A stretch of 64,000 bases of DNA from CAVTWJ01 sp964525605 (lineage in GTDB: Bacteria > Oederibacteriota > Muellerivitia > Muellerivitales > Muellerivitaceae): assembly GCA_964525605.1 (NCBI GenBank), contig CAZGKT010000002.1, forward strand, positions 104,761 through 168,760, read 5' to 3'. Positions 1 through 8,207 of this stretch are shown one piece after another. How positions within the stretch are numbered: the first letter of the stretch is position 1; each line of letters starts with the position of its first letter. A program made the translations under genes and the position numbers. The notes below the pieces were generated by a model, which had not been told where the DNA came from, did no database searches, and saw only the letters and a list, made by a program, of their open reading frames with translations.

Positions 1-1307
1 TGATAATGTTTATTTAGTTCAATATCCGCCGTTTTGAGGTCGATGGGCGCGAGTTTATACTCAAGTTTTTTTTGTAATATCTTTTGCACTTCATCTAGAT
101 GTTCTTCCTCGTAACTGGATCGCCAAACAGTTTCTTCAAGTGGGCCCATAGTTGCTCGACCATAAACAAATTCAATTCCAAGAGTTGATTTCTCTTGTAA
201 ATCCCTAAACTTTTGCTCGTAATCGGCAAAAGTGGTTTTAACTTCTTTGTTTTGTCCGGATAAAGCTTTTTTAACCAGCAAGAATAATTTTTCTCTCGTC
301 AATTTATCACTCTGGTAAGTGCAAGCCGCATCATCACCTTCACTTTCATCAGCAACACATCGCAAAACAGGAGGGTTTAATACCGTCAGGTTATAGGGAG
401 TAGGTTTCCCCTTTTCCATTCTTTCCGATAAACTTTCCATCTCATTCAATTCGCTTGGAATATAGATCAACCCATCTTTGTCTTCCGGTTCATAAAAAGC
501 ATATACATCTGGCGACTGTTGTTTCGCGATCAACTTTTTGTCATTCAAAAAGTCGTCAAAGTCTTTATTCGCCCCTTTAATGTCTTGGGGCGTCCCCAAG
601 CCTTCATATTTCATGAAGGCTAAATAATCATAAGCATTCAACAAAGAAAACAATTTATAAGCGAATTTAAAGTCTTTATCGAAACCAATGCCGAAATACC
701 AATTCAAACAAAGATCATTGGGAATGCCTTTATCAGCGGCCTGGCGAAACAGACTTTCCGCTTTTACCAAATCAAATGGCACCCCATCCCCGTAATAATA
801 CCTATAGCCTAATTGCGCCATTGAGAGACCGTTACCCTTATCGACTTTATCTTGGAGATCAACGATTCGAGGGTCCGGTAATAATCGAACTAAGGTTGTG
901 GGAATGTTATCAACACCCGAGCGAGTTTGACCGATGATTGTCATTCCATCAGCACCCATTATCCCGTTAAAAACGGCGACACTATATAATTGGTTGTAAA
1001 GTGTCGGGTCTATTGTGTCTTTCACCAAGCTCAAATCCCATTTATAGTGCAATTTACCTTGATCAAAATTAACGTCACTTAAGATTTCCGGTTTTTCTTT
1101 TTCATCCCTATCAACAATTGCCCCATTTATTTTGTGATTGGAATCTTCGGAAAACTTATATACAAGTTGATCCGCAGGGTTCTTATCCGAATCTACTGAA
1201 ATCCATTTACCTGCGATCCCTTTCGGGGCCAAGGAACAAGAAAATTGTAAGAAAGCAATTGCAATAACAAAGGGAAGAATAGCCAAAAGAAATTTGGACG
1301 TAAACAA
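1..1307 (-). CDS. SEL1-repeat lipoprotein-like protein, 3' end outside window
   Basis: The reading frame is open from the TTG at 1307 to the left window edge, so the C-terminus is missing. The start is set by a GGGAGG ribosome binding site six bases upstream. The first ~20 residues are hydrophobic and end in FSCSLA, so a lipoprotein or cleaved signal is likely, although the lipobox is weak. Around residues 155-195 lies a SEL1-like repeat (AQLGYRYYYGDGV followed by AESLFRQAADKG), a helical repeat used for protein interactions. The rest is not recognised. Specific role unknown; an envelope location is inferred from the signal. Confidence 0.7.
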   Translation of the reverse strand, partial: MFTSKFLLAILPFVIAIAFLQFSCSLAPKGIAGKWISVDSDKNPADQLVYKFSEDSNHKINGAIVDRDEKEKPEILSDVNFDQGKLHYKWDLSLVKDTIDPTLYNQLYSVAVFNGIMGADGMTIIGQTRSGVDNIPTTLVRLLPDPRIVDLQDKVDKGNGLSMAQLGYRYYYGDGVPFDLVKAESLFRQAADKGIPNDLCLNWYFGIGFDKDFKFAYKLFSLLNAYDYLAFMKYEGLGTPQDIKGANKDFDDFLNDKKLIAKQQSPDVYAFYEPEDKDGLIYIPSELNEMESLSERMEKGKPTPYNLTVLNPPVLRCVADESEGDDAACTYQSDKLTREKLFLLVKKALSGQNKEVKTTFADYEQKFRDLQEKSTLGIEFVYGRATMGPLEETVWRSSYEEEHLDEVQKILQKKLEYKLAPIDLKTADIELNKHY

Positions 1308-1323
1308 AAGCAACCTCCCATAA

Positions 1324-1340
1324 ACCTGTCCATGACAGGT
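1324..1340. other. Small perfect inverted repeat
   Basis: ACCTGTC, a three-base spacer, then GACAGGT form a perfect seven-base-arm palindrome between the glycosidase stop and the SEL1 gene start. There is no following T-run on the minus strand, so it may be an operator or a weak transcript-end hairpin. Confidence 0.35.
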
Positions 1341-1362
1341 CCCCATCGTGGACACTACACCT

Positions 1363-2541
1363 TCACTTCCCCAGCGAATTAAGCATCACCTTCCCGGCTT
1401 CATTTGGTTTCCCTTCGTGAAGCATCCCGTGATGGATCTGGGCATCCGATGCCCAGCCCCAGCCCACATATCCTATTCCCCATTCGTTGAGCAGGGATAA
1501 AGCATTCTTGAACCAGGCCAATTCGTGGGCTTTATCATCCTCGCCGTTGGCCAAATAGGCCCCGATCTCGGTGACCAATAAAGGCTTCTTCAAGTCGTTC
1601 GAAACATGGGGCAAAAGCGCCAGGGTAAAAGCTTGTTGAAGGTCGGCTTTTTCCCAAAGGTTCACCAGGGGCGGGCCGCTTCGGTGGGGCATGCCAGGGC
1701 CGCCATTGCCGGAGTTGCGGTACAGATGGGTGCCATAAACCACATTGGAGTCGGTGAGGGGATGTTTGGTGATCCAATCCAGGGTTGAGGCCGAATATTG
1801 GGGTGGGGGGTAATCCAGATTGACCCAGCACTGGTAATCCCACTGCACGATGACCGGGTTGGGGGTGAGGGCGCGGATCTTGGGAAGAACCTCGTTCACG
1901 AAAAGGAACCATTCGTTCTCGGCCTGGGCATCGCCATGGGGTTCGTTGTAGAGCTCGAAAAGCACATTGGGGTAATGGCCCAGGGTGCGGGCGACGGATT
2001 CCCAGAGCCCCTCGAATTCCGCCCGGTCCTTGACCACATCGGGGTACTTGCCCCAGGGCGCCCAGGGGAGGGATTCCTGGCCCGATTGGCTTCCATTCAC
2101 GTTCTTCAAGGCGAAGAAATCGAAAATAACGTAAAGGCCTTCCTGCCCTGCCCACTTCACCGTGTCTTCCATCATCTTCCGGTACGATTCGGGGTAGGTT
2201 ACGTTCCGATAGGAATCCTGGTAGGTTTGAACGTCATTCTTCCACCAGTCAATGACCGTATGGAACCGGACCACATTGAACCCAAGCTGGCGGAATTGGT
2301 GGAGGGTCTGCTTGACCACCGCAGGGTTCCAGCTCCCCATACCGGAATAGAGGGGGGCACCGGGGGCATCCCAGGAACCATCCGGCACATCCAGGAAACC
2401 ATGGTGGTTGATCCCCCGTAAAAGAACGACCTTACCGGAGGGGTCCTTAAGGTCACGGCCATCCACGTGCAAGGGCAGGGCTTGGGGAAAGACTTGGCGG
2501 GAAGTTAAAAGAAGGAAAAGGCCTAATACTAGAGTTTTCAC
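1363..2541 (-). CDS. Secreted glycoside hydrolase family 5 (endoglucanase-like)
   Basis: Predicted beta-1,4-glycan hydrolase of clan GH-A, about 392 residues, secreted by an N-terminal signal (KTLVLGLFLLLTS). The family signatures are present: LRGINHHG near residue 41, the acid/base glutamate in FELYNEPHG (about E200), HLYR near 272 and the nucleophile in LLVTEIGAY (about E325). The GTG start at 2541 is preferred over the ATG at 2568 because GGAGG lies eight bases upstream and the GTG gives a proper signal peptide. No carbohydrate-binding module is seen. The substrate (cellulose, mannan or another glycan) cannot be decided from sequence. The nearby cyclase with a CBM-like domain and the PL14-like lyase support a polysaccharide-use context. 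Confidence 0.88.
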   Translation of the reverse strand: MKTLVLGLFLLLTSRQVFPQALPLHVDGRDLKDPSGKVVLLRGINHHGFLDVPDGSWDAPGAPLYSGMGSWNPAVVKQTLHQFRQLGFNVVRFHTVIDWWKNDVQTYQDSYRNVTYPESYRKMMEDTVKWAGQEGLYVIFDFFALKNVNGSQSGQESLPWAPWGKYPDVVKDRAEFEGLWESVARTLGHYPNVLFELYNEPHGDAQAENEWFLFVNEVLPKIRALTPNPVIVQWDYQCWVNLDYPPPQYSASTLDWITKHPLTDSNVVYGTHLYRNSGNGGPGMPHRSGPPLVNLWEKADLQQAFTLALLPHVSNDLKKPLLVTEIGAYLANGEDDKAHELAWFKNALSLLNEWGIGYVGWGWASDAQIHHGMLHEGKPNEAGKVMLNSLGK

Positions 2542-2573
2542 CCAATACGCCTCCACATACTTTGGCAACCAGT

Positions 2574-3047
2574 TTACAACTTAAAGAGGCTTTTCAGGCT
2601 AAAAGACCAGCCCTTCTTGGGGGTGTGTTCTGTTACGGGCTCGGGTATTGGGGTGGATTTTGCAGCGCTTTCCACCATAGTAGCAGGGGTATTGTTTAGC
2701 GGTTGAACGGGTTCTTCCTTTGGAAACCCTATGAATCTGCGATACCACTTATGATGGGTAAGTGCCCTGTAGCGTGTACTTCGACCCCCGCCAATCCGTT
2801 CTATGTAATTCTTTTTAACGAGTAGGTTCAAGTTATAAGCCAGAGAGCTTCGTGCACACCCCAGTTCCTTGGCTAATTCTCCCGGAATCGCAATACCTTT
2901 TAGTCTTATAAGATCCAACAGTTTATCCATATCCTTATCGCTAATAGCCACGCCCTTTCGCCTCAGATTTGGATTTTTTCGCGGCCGTTCTAATCGATTC
3001 TTTTCTTGGGGATTGTCACTGGGTTCATTCGGAAGGGTTAATGGCAT
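2574..3047 (-). CDS. Small winged-helix DNA-binding protein
   Basis: A 157-residue protein with a central winged-helix domain (about residues 35-100). Helix-turn-helix segments such as IPGELAKELGCARSSLAYNL and a wing with IGGGRSTRY resemble ArsR/MarR/IclR-type folds. Flanks are basic and low in complexity, and the tail is Pro/Thr-rich, ending in basic-hydrophobic residues. The ATG at 3047 is preceded by AGAGG at a spacing of eight bases. Four copies of one operator-like box lie immediately upstream (3081-3205), so autoregulation is the simplest inference. Targets and ligand are unknown, and no sensor domain is recognised. Confidence 0.65.
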   Translation of the reverse strand: MPLTLPNEPSDNPQEKNRLERPRKNPNLRRKGVAISDKDMDKLLDLIRLKGIAIPGELAKELGCARSSLAYNLNLLVKKNYIERIGGGRSTRYRALTHHKWYRRFIGFPKEEPVQPLNNTPATMVESAAKSTPIPEPVTEHTPKKGWSFSLKSLFKL

Positions 3048-3080
3048 TATTAGCACCTCTGAAATATGGCTTTTTAGGTT

Positions 3081-3205
3081 TTATTCTTCCAACAAAATCC
3101 AAATGAGACCTTATTGGAAGAATAATCGAGTAAAAATCAAATTACGAAACTAAAACAAGTTCTATTCTTCCAATATCAATAATCATTTATGGTATTGGAA
3201 GAATA
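3081..3205. promoter_or_regulatory. Four alternating operator-like boxes (two inverted pairs)
   Basis: TTATTCTTCCAA at 3081-3092 is mirrored exactly by TTGGAAGAATAA at 3114-3125. TATTCTTCCAATA at 3163-3175 is mirrored exactly by TATTGGAAGAATA at 3193-3205. Box centres within each pair are about 30-33 bases apart, or three helical turns. The array fills the region between the cyclase stop and the winged-helix gene start. No T-run follows, so operators are more likely than terminators. Confidence 0.6.
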
Positions 3206-3217
3206 AAACCCCAGGTT

Positions 3218-4552
3218 TTACTGGGTTGTAGCTGGGTTTGCTGCGGGCGTGATTACCCGCCGAACGGGGATGACGCTCGAATGGTAAAACTTGGTAAATA
3301 CGACCGAGGTTATGTTGAAGTTCCCCGTTCCCTGGTTTGGGGGAAAATCAAATTGTGCCGACTCGATCGCGGTGAGATTCAGAACCTTGTTGCCAGATTG
3401 GTTACCCCAATTCGAACTGAGGGTAAAGTCAGCTAGCTTGATCTGGTAATTCTGCCAATTGCCGGTACCCGTGATCATGGGGCTTCGGTATTGTTCCCCA
3501 TCGGCGCCATTCACCCCCGGGTAAGAGGCCGCCCCTGGGGAGCCCACCCCCGCTTCGTTGAGGGCGACCTGAAATTGAAAGCCAGACGGCGCAGAAGCGA
3601 AAATTTCCAACGTATCGCAATCTTCGGCGTCCAAATACTTGTCCGCGACAAAAGGCGGATTGTTGGGATATATCGTGACCCCGCTTCCGCTGGTTCCCGT
3701 GTCGTAATGAAAAAAGATCGGGTAATGTTTTTTCATGGCCGTGATCTGGTTACCCGGGTTCTGATTGGCATCGATGCGGGTGGGAGGGCGGCTGGGAACA
3801 TAGAGGGGTCGGAAACCGGGCCTGGCTTGGTAGGCCACGGGTTTATTCGCCTCGTTGAACCAAAAAATCCCACCCAGGGTCGCCAGGGCGGCCAGCAGGA
3901 ACCAGACCAAGATCCACGCCACTGAAAGCCTACTGCCCGACGGGCTTTTGGGTTCTTTGTGGACGCCCAGGACCGGATGGGGATCGGAATGGGAAACGGT
4001 GTGGACCCCGCCACCCATGACTTCCATGACGATCTTATAGATCTCAATTTTTTGAGCGATGTTCTTGAGTTCATGGGGCCCGAGGGCGGTGGCGTGAAAT
4101 TCCACTTGGTTCTTGATGTGGTTGTAGACATCCTGGGAGATGCAGATGCCGCCAGGCTCGGCGATGGGCTGTAACCGGGCCGCGATATTGACCCCTTCCC
4201 CGAAAATGTCATTGTCGGACATGACCACGTCGCCGATGTGGATGCCGATGCGCACCTGGTGTTTTTGCCCGCTGGAAAAAGAGAAACCCTGGTTGTAATC
4301 ATGAAGATGTTTTTGGATGGAAACCGCGCAACGGACCGCATTGACCGCGCTTCCAAAATCGGCCAAAAAGGCGTCACCCACGGTCTTGATGACTCTTCCG
4401 CCGTTTTTTTCGATCTCGCCCTGCAGGAGGGCGTTGTGGAACTTCAAGAAGGTGAGGGTTCCGACCTCGTCTTCCCCCATCATTTTGCTGTAGCCCACGA
4501 TATCCGTGAACATAATGGCGGAAAGTTTGCGTTGGACGTTTTCTTCAGGCAT
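3218..4552 (-). CDS. Membrane class III adenylate/guanylate cyclase with CBM-like outer domain
   Basis: A 444-residue class III nucleotide cyclase. The catalytic domain is at about residues 8-180, with metal-binding aspartates in FTDIVGYS (D17) and VGDAF (D60), a purine-selecting lysine in VIKTVGD (K56, suggesting ATP) and transition-state residues in GEGVNIAARL (N122, R126). A transmembrane helix at about 210-232 is followed by an extracytoplasmic domain of roughly 200 residues. That domain's pattern (FHYDTGTSGSGV ... NWQNYQIKLADF ... ITSVVFTKF) resembles the CBM11/CIA30 beta-sandwich. Topology therefore suggests a cyclase whose periplasmic domain senses a carbohydrate. The start at 4552 has GAGG seven bases upstream. 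A cyclic-nucleotide-binding protein is encoded at 61599-62033. Confidence 0.85.
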   Translation of the reverse strand: MPEENVQRKLSAIMFTDIVGYSKMMGEDEVGTLTFLKFHNALLQGEIEKNGGRVIKTVGDAFLADFGSAVNAVRCAVSIQKHLHDYNQGFSFSSGQKHQVRIGIHIGDVVMSDNDIFGEGVNIAARLQPIAEPGGICISQDVYNHIKNQVEFHATALGPHELKNIAQKIEIYKIVMEVMGGGVHTVSHSDPHPVLGVHKEPKSPSGSRLSVAWILVWFLLAALATLGGIFWFNEANKPVAYQARPGFRPLYVPSRPPTRIDANQNPGNQITAMKKHYPIFFHYDTGTSGSGVTIYPNNPPFVADKYLDAEDCDTLEIFASAPSGFQFQVALNEAGVGSPGAASYPGVNGADGEQYRSPMITGTGNWQNYQIKLADFTLSSNWGNQSGNKVLNLTAIESAQFDFPPNQGTGNFNITSVVFTKFYHSSVIPVRRVITPAANPATTQ

Positions 4553-4680
4553 GGGGGAACCTCGGAATACCGAAAATAGCTTTTGGGGCTCCCCTCCCAA
4601 AGGCGAACACAGAGGCATTATAGAAGTTTCGGATATTCCCGGTTTGGATTTATTGGCGGGTGTTACATCGGTATTACCAA

Positions 4681-5256
4681 CTAATTCGAAAGGATTTTCT
4701 CGATTCGCTGGTCAGGAATGATCCAGATGACGGCCACCACGAAATAAAGGCCGTAGGAAAGCCAGGGGAGCAGGAAGGAAAGAAGGATTCCCGAAACATA
4801 TAAGGCGATGGAAAGGTAGCCTTTAAAATCACGGCCAATGGCCTTGGCGATGACCGAATCTTTACCATGATGGGCAATGAGGGTTTTCGTCAGGATGGTA
4901 TAGGCGATAGCCGATAAAAACAGAACCAAACCATAAAGGGCAACCGGCCAGGTCGTAAGGCCCGCCTGGCCCAACCAAGCGGTGGCAAAGGGGGTCATGG
5001 AAAGCCAGAAGAGCAGATGCAGGTTCGCCAGCAGGATCTTGCCGTTCACCCCCTTCACGGCCTGGAAAAGATGGTGGTGATTGCTCCAGTAGATGCCCAC
5101 ATAGGTAAAACTGAGGGCGTAACTGACGAAGTTGGGGATGATAGGTTTTAAAGCGGCCAGTTCCCCACTATGGGGAGGCCGCAAATCCAGCACCATAATG
5201 GTGATGATGATGGCCAAGACGCCGTCGCTGAAAGCCTCAAGTCTTCCTTTGTTCAT
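4681..5256 (-). CDS. TMEM175-family (DUF1211) potassium channel-like protein
   Basis: A 191-residue integral membrane protein with about six hydrophobic segments. The family signature RLEAFSDGVLAI is at the N-terminus (residues 5-16), where TMEM175 proteins line the pore. Bacterial members conduct K+ as tetramers of six-helix subunits, and the length fits. HHH in the loop after the third helix is characteristic. The gene is divergent from the metallopeptidase-like gene with a 72-base gap. Ion selectivity here is inferred from family only. Confidence 0.85.
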   Translation of the reverse strand: MNKGRLEAFSDGVLAIIITIMVLDLRPPHSGELAALKPIIPNFVSYALSFTYVGIYWSNHHHLFQAVKGVNGKILLANLHLLFWLSMTPFATAWLGQAGLTTWPVALYGLVLFLSAIAYTILTKTLIAHHGKDSVIAKAIGRDFKGYLSIALYVSGILLSFLLPWLSYGLYFVVAVIWIIPDQRIEKILSN

Positions 5257-5328
5257 AGGTTCCCCATGCTCATATAGAAAAAGTTTTAACCTGGGCTTGG
5301 ATTCTAATGAGAGAATTTGTAGAAAGCG

Positions 5329-5940
5329 ATGCCGGGAAGCGAAATTTCGGCCCTCCAGAGGAAGCCTTTATTGAACCCTAAACATATTAAATATTTCGTG
5401 GCCGCCGGTTTATCCTCGGTTGGAGGTTTATTTCTTACCTTCCGTTTCGAGGACCATATGCCCATGGCCGAATGGTTTTACAACCTGGAAGGCTCCCTCC
5501 TCTTCCCCCTTTCCGCGCTGAACCTGGCCTTTCACGAGGCGGGACATTGGATCTATGGAATCTTGGGCGTGCGATTCATTACCATTGCGGGCGGGACCCT
5601 CATGCAACTTACCTTTCCCGCCTTTTGTCTGGCGCACTTTATTCGCCAGAAAAGCCAGGGCGGAATCCTTTTTTGCCTCTTCTGGATGGGGGAAAACCTG
5701 GATGAAGTGGGCTGGTATATGGCGGACGCCAAGGCGCAGGCCCTGATTCTCATCACCGGTATGTCAGGCCGGGAAGGCGGGGGACATGACTGGGCCAATA
5801 TGCTGGGGATGATGGGGTTGACCAACCACTGCGTGGGAATGGCTGAATGCGTCGACTGGGCGGGGTGTTCACTGATGGTATTTCCCCTGGCCTGGGGCCT
5901 GGTTTACCTTGGGAACAGATTCATTCGAACGAAGGATTGA
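5329..5940 (+). CDS. Membrane protein with HExxH zinc motif (M50-like peptidase candidate)
   Basis: A 203-residue protein with several hydrophobic segments and an AFHEAGHWIYG motif (HEAGH at residues 69-73) at the start of a membrane helix, as in intramembrane zinc metallopeptidases. A later NLDEVGWYMADA and a GGHDW segment could supply further ligands, but no canonical NPDG motif is seen. It is therefore a distant or divergent member. Substrate and partners are unknown. The ribosome binding site is weak. The gene converges with the PL14-like lyase; the stop codons are about 30 bases apart within one stem-loop. Confidence 0.6.
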   Translation: MPGSEISALQRKPLLNPKHIKYFVAAGLSSVGGLFLTFRFEDHMPMAEWFYNLEGSLLFPLSALNLAFHEAGHWIYGILGVRFITIAGGTLMQLTFPAFCLAHFIRQKSQGGILFCLFWMGENLDEVGWYMADAKAQALILITGMSGREGGGHDWANMLGMMGLTNHCVGMAECVDWAGCSLMVFPLAWGLVYLGNRFIRTKD

Positions 5941-5972
5941 ACCGCCGGCCAGGAAGTTGATCCGCCGGTTCA
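5938..5972. terminator. Shared stem-loop between convergent genes
   Basis: TGAACCGCCGG and CCGCCGGTTCA form a stem with a single C-C mismatch, and each arm contains the stop codon of one of the two convergent genes. No T-run is present on either side, so intrinsic termination is uncertain; mRNA 3'-end protection is also possible. Confidence 0.35.
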
Positions 5973-6851
5973 GGGCACCTCGTCAAACGGCCCGATATAT
6001 TTATCCGAAATCACGAAATCGTCGAACCAGGCCTTTTCATCCTGGATCGGCGCCCAGGATGGGTCATTCCCGCCAAAAAACGTGTCGAAATACATCTTGT
6101 CGATTTTTAAATTGGGCGTGGTACGAAAGCGGATATTCTCGACTTCCAGCGCCGGTTCCCCGTCCAGCCAGGAACGGATGAAGCCGTTGCTCTTTCCCGG
6201 ATCGTTCAATTGAACGTAGGTTTCGACGCATTGCCATTTGCCGGGGATGAAAGCGCGAGTCTTGCCGTCCATGTCCCAATTGAAGTCATCCCCGTACTTG
6301 TCCGCCTGGTCCGGGTAATAAACGTACTGCACGATGCGCCCGTTGGGGCGCCACATAATCCGGGCGCTCCAGCCATCCGTCCCGTTGGGTTTGTGCCCTC
6401 CCGTGTTCGCGTTTCCTCCGCACAGGCCGGGCAGTTTCCCGCCCCGCATGAAATAAAAACCGGGTTCAAAGCGGACGTAGTAGCGCAGATAGAGCGATTC
6501 GCGGGGGGCAATCCCCAACTGGTTCAGATCTGTCAGGTACTCGAAGCCCCCGGGCGGCCCCATGATCCCCTGATGGTATTGCACCTGCAGTGCATTTCCC
6601 TGGTGGGGATAAAAAGCGTCGGGGGCCGGGACCAGGCTTCCGTTCACGGACGGCGAGGGTCCCCAGAGCATTCCCCAGGCCGAGGTCCAAGGCTGGGCTT
6701 CATAGCCCGAGAAAAAAAGAATGCCGGGCTTGTCGCCCAGGCCAGGCTCCAACATGTCGGGGGGGTCGCCTGAAATCGCAAAAGCCCTGCCGGCCCATAA
6801 GCAAAAAAAGAGAAGGATGAGGCAATGCCTCAAAACAGCGGGATGGTTCAA
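5970..6851 (-). CDS. Secreted polysaccharide lyase, PL14-like
   Basis: About 293 residues with a signal peptide (CLILLFFCLWAGRAFA). The body matches the beta-jelly-roll pattern of PL14 and related lyases. Landmarks are LYLRYYVRFEPGF, GGKLPGL, the aromatic strand SARIMWRPNGRIVQYVYYPD, WQCVETYVQLN, FIRSWLDGEPALE and MYFDTFFGG. These enzymes cleave uronic-acid polysaccharides such as alginate or glucuronan by beta-elimination; the substrate here is unassigned. The likely start is the TTG at 6851, which overlaps the upstream stop as TTGA and implies translational coupling. The longer frame from 6950 would overlap the upstream gene by about 100 bases without a signal at the N-terminus. Confidence 0.7.
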   Translation of the reverse strand: MNHPAVLRHCLILLFFCLWAGRAFAISGDPPDMLEPGLGDKPGILFFSGYEAQPWTSAWGMLWGPSPSVNGSLVPAPDAFYPHQGNALQVQYHQGIMGPPGGFEYLTDLNQLGIAPRESLYLRYYVRFEPGFYFMRGGKLPGLCGGNANTGGHKPNGTDGWSARIMWRPNGRIVQYVYYPDQADKYGDDFNWDMDGKTRAFIPGKWQCVETYVQLNDPGKSNGFIRSWLDGEPALEVENIRFRTTPNLKIDKMYFDTFFGGNDPSWAPIQDEKAWFDDFVISDKYIGPFDEVP

Positions 6852-7339
6852 GTCGATTTCCGTTTTTTCCCGGTTTGCAACTTCCCCGACCTTTTCTTGA
6901 GGCCCCCCTGATCCCCTAAATTCTTCACGCGATGAAAGAATCCCTGCCATTCATACCCGATCCCGAACTTCAAAACCGGTGCCCCTAAATAAGCCAGGGA
7001 AACGCCTATTAATCCCGAGTAAAAAAGAAGTTCGTCGGGGGAAGAAACACCTTCATTGGGATTGAAATTTCGATAGGAGTACCAGACAAAAAGGACCAGT
7101 GGAACCAGAAGAATTGAATGAAGGATGAGGATTTTTCTTCCGAAACAAATTCCCAGCGCCACGAACAGAAGGGGAAGAACCGCCAAAACAGTGAAAAGCC
7201 GAATCCCCGTCTCAAAGGCGGGATGAAACATCCAAATAAACAACATGGGTCCGATATATCCCGCGAACCAGAACAAGAAATAGGCGCCGAAATCCCTCAA
7301 GAAAAGGTCGAGACCCCTGATATTCGTTTGAAAGATCAT
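6848..7339 (-). CDS. Unknown four-helix membrane protein
   Basis: About 163 residues with four strongly hydrophobic segments and a basic C-terminus rich in Lys/Arg. No family is recognised. The ATG at 7339 has GGAG nine bases upstream; the earlier ATG at 7354 has its only purine-rich site one base away, so it is less likely. The stop overlaps the start of the polysaccharide lyase, so the two are probably co-transcribed. Confidence 0.55.
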   Translation of the reverse strand: MIFQTNIRGLDLFLRDFGAYFLFWFAGYIGPMLFIWMFHPAFETGIRLFTVLAVLPLLFVALGICFGRKILILHSILLVPLVLFVWYSYRNFNPNEGVSSPDELLFYSGLIGVSLAYLGAPVLKFGIGYEWQGFFHRVKNLGDQGGLKKRSGKLQTGKKRKST

Positions 7340-7457
7340 CGATGGCTTCTCCATGCCTCAGAGGATACCCGATTATCGACAGGTTCGTTAAACTTTCCCC
7401 TACTCACGCGAAGATCCTGTTCAAAAAACTAGAAGAACCCCTTTCGGAAATCCAATT

Positions 7458-7499
7458 TTAAAAACAAAAAAGCACCCGGACTTTATCCTCCAGGTGCTT
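7458..7499 (-). terminator. Rho-independent terminator of the LTxxQ gene
   Basis: On the minus strand AAGCACCTGGA and TCCGGGTGCTT form a stem with one G-T wobble and an eight-base loop, followed by TTTTTTGTTTTT. It lies 25 bases past the stop of the 7525-8133 gene. Confidence 0.8.
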
Positions 7500-7524
7500 G
7501 GGTCTTCGTAAAACCGATTAAATC

Positions 7525-8133
7525 TCAGTTCGCTCCAGGCGCATTGCTCGAATCGCCTCCGGCATCGGGGGAGGAATTCCCCTGATTCATTTTTCGGCGA
7601 TTCATGAGCCTTTGCATGAATTGGCCTCCCCGGTTCTGCATGCCCAGGATCAATTTAGCCTGTTGCACGGTGGTTAAAATCTTGTTCACTTGGGTTTCCA
7701 TGTTTTCGCGGCTCGCCTGCATGGCTTTCCTGTCAGCCGCGAGAGCATCCAGGGACTTTTGCAACTCGGCTACCGAGGCTTTGGCATCCACCTTTTGCTG
7801 AAGCGTGTCGATATCGAGCTTCATCTGGTCTTGGATGGTTTTACCGGCCGCCATTTGGGTTCGGAATAAGTCTTTCATTTGGGTGACCTGATCGTCCGTT
7901 AGGCCCAATTTGTCCTTCAACTTATCAGGATTCATCACCATTCCGCCCTGAGGCCCGCCGGGACCCATGCCGGGACGGCCATGTCCATTGCCTCCCTGGG
8001 GACCGTTATTATCGCCGGACGTTTGTCCCCCGTTATCACCGGCTGGAGGCGGAGCATCCTGGGCAAATACGGTTAAAGCCGACCCTGCCAGGGCCCCTGC
8101 CATCAAAGCCGAAAGCCAAATCTTCTTATTCAT
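7525..8133 (-). CDS. Spy/CpxP-like periplasmic LTxxQ protein
   Basis: A 202-residue exported protein: signal peptide 1-24, a Gly/Pro/Asn-rich linker to about 66, then an all-helical region carrying LGLTDDQ (78-82) and a second LTTVQ (153-157), the paired LTxxQ motifs of the Spy/CpxP family. Family members act as ATP-independent periplasmic chaperones or stress/metal modulators. The C-terminus is Asn/Ser-rich. AGGAGG lies seven bases before the ATG. No two-component genes are adjacent, so the regulatory link usual for cpxP is absent here. Confidence 0.75.
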   Translation of the reverse strand: MNKKIWLSALMAGALAGSALTVFAQDAPPPAGDNGGQTSGDNNGPQGGNGHGRPGMGPGGPQGGMVMNPDKLKDKLGLTDDQVTQMKDLFRTQMAAGKTIQDQMKLDIDTLQQKVDAKASVAELQKSLDALAADRKAMQASRENMETQVNKILTTVQQAKLILGMQNRGGQFMQRLMNRRKMNQGNSSPDAGGDSSNAPGAN

Positions 8134-8207
8134 TATGATTCCTCCTGAAATTGAACTCGAACTTTTAGACGAAATACGGGCCGCGAATGAGCCGGTCCAA
8201 CCACGGA

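Noticed and set aside
1606..2462. Several short frames inside the GH5 gene
   Set aside because: Overlap the conserved catalytic region in other frames and lack domains.
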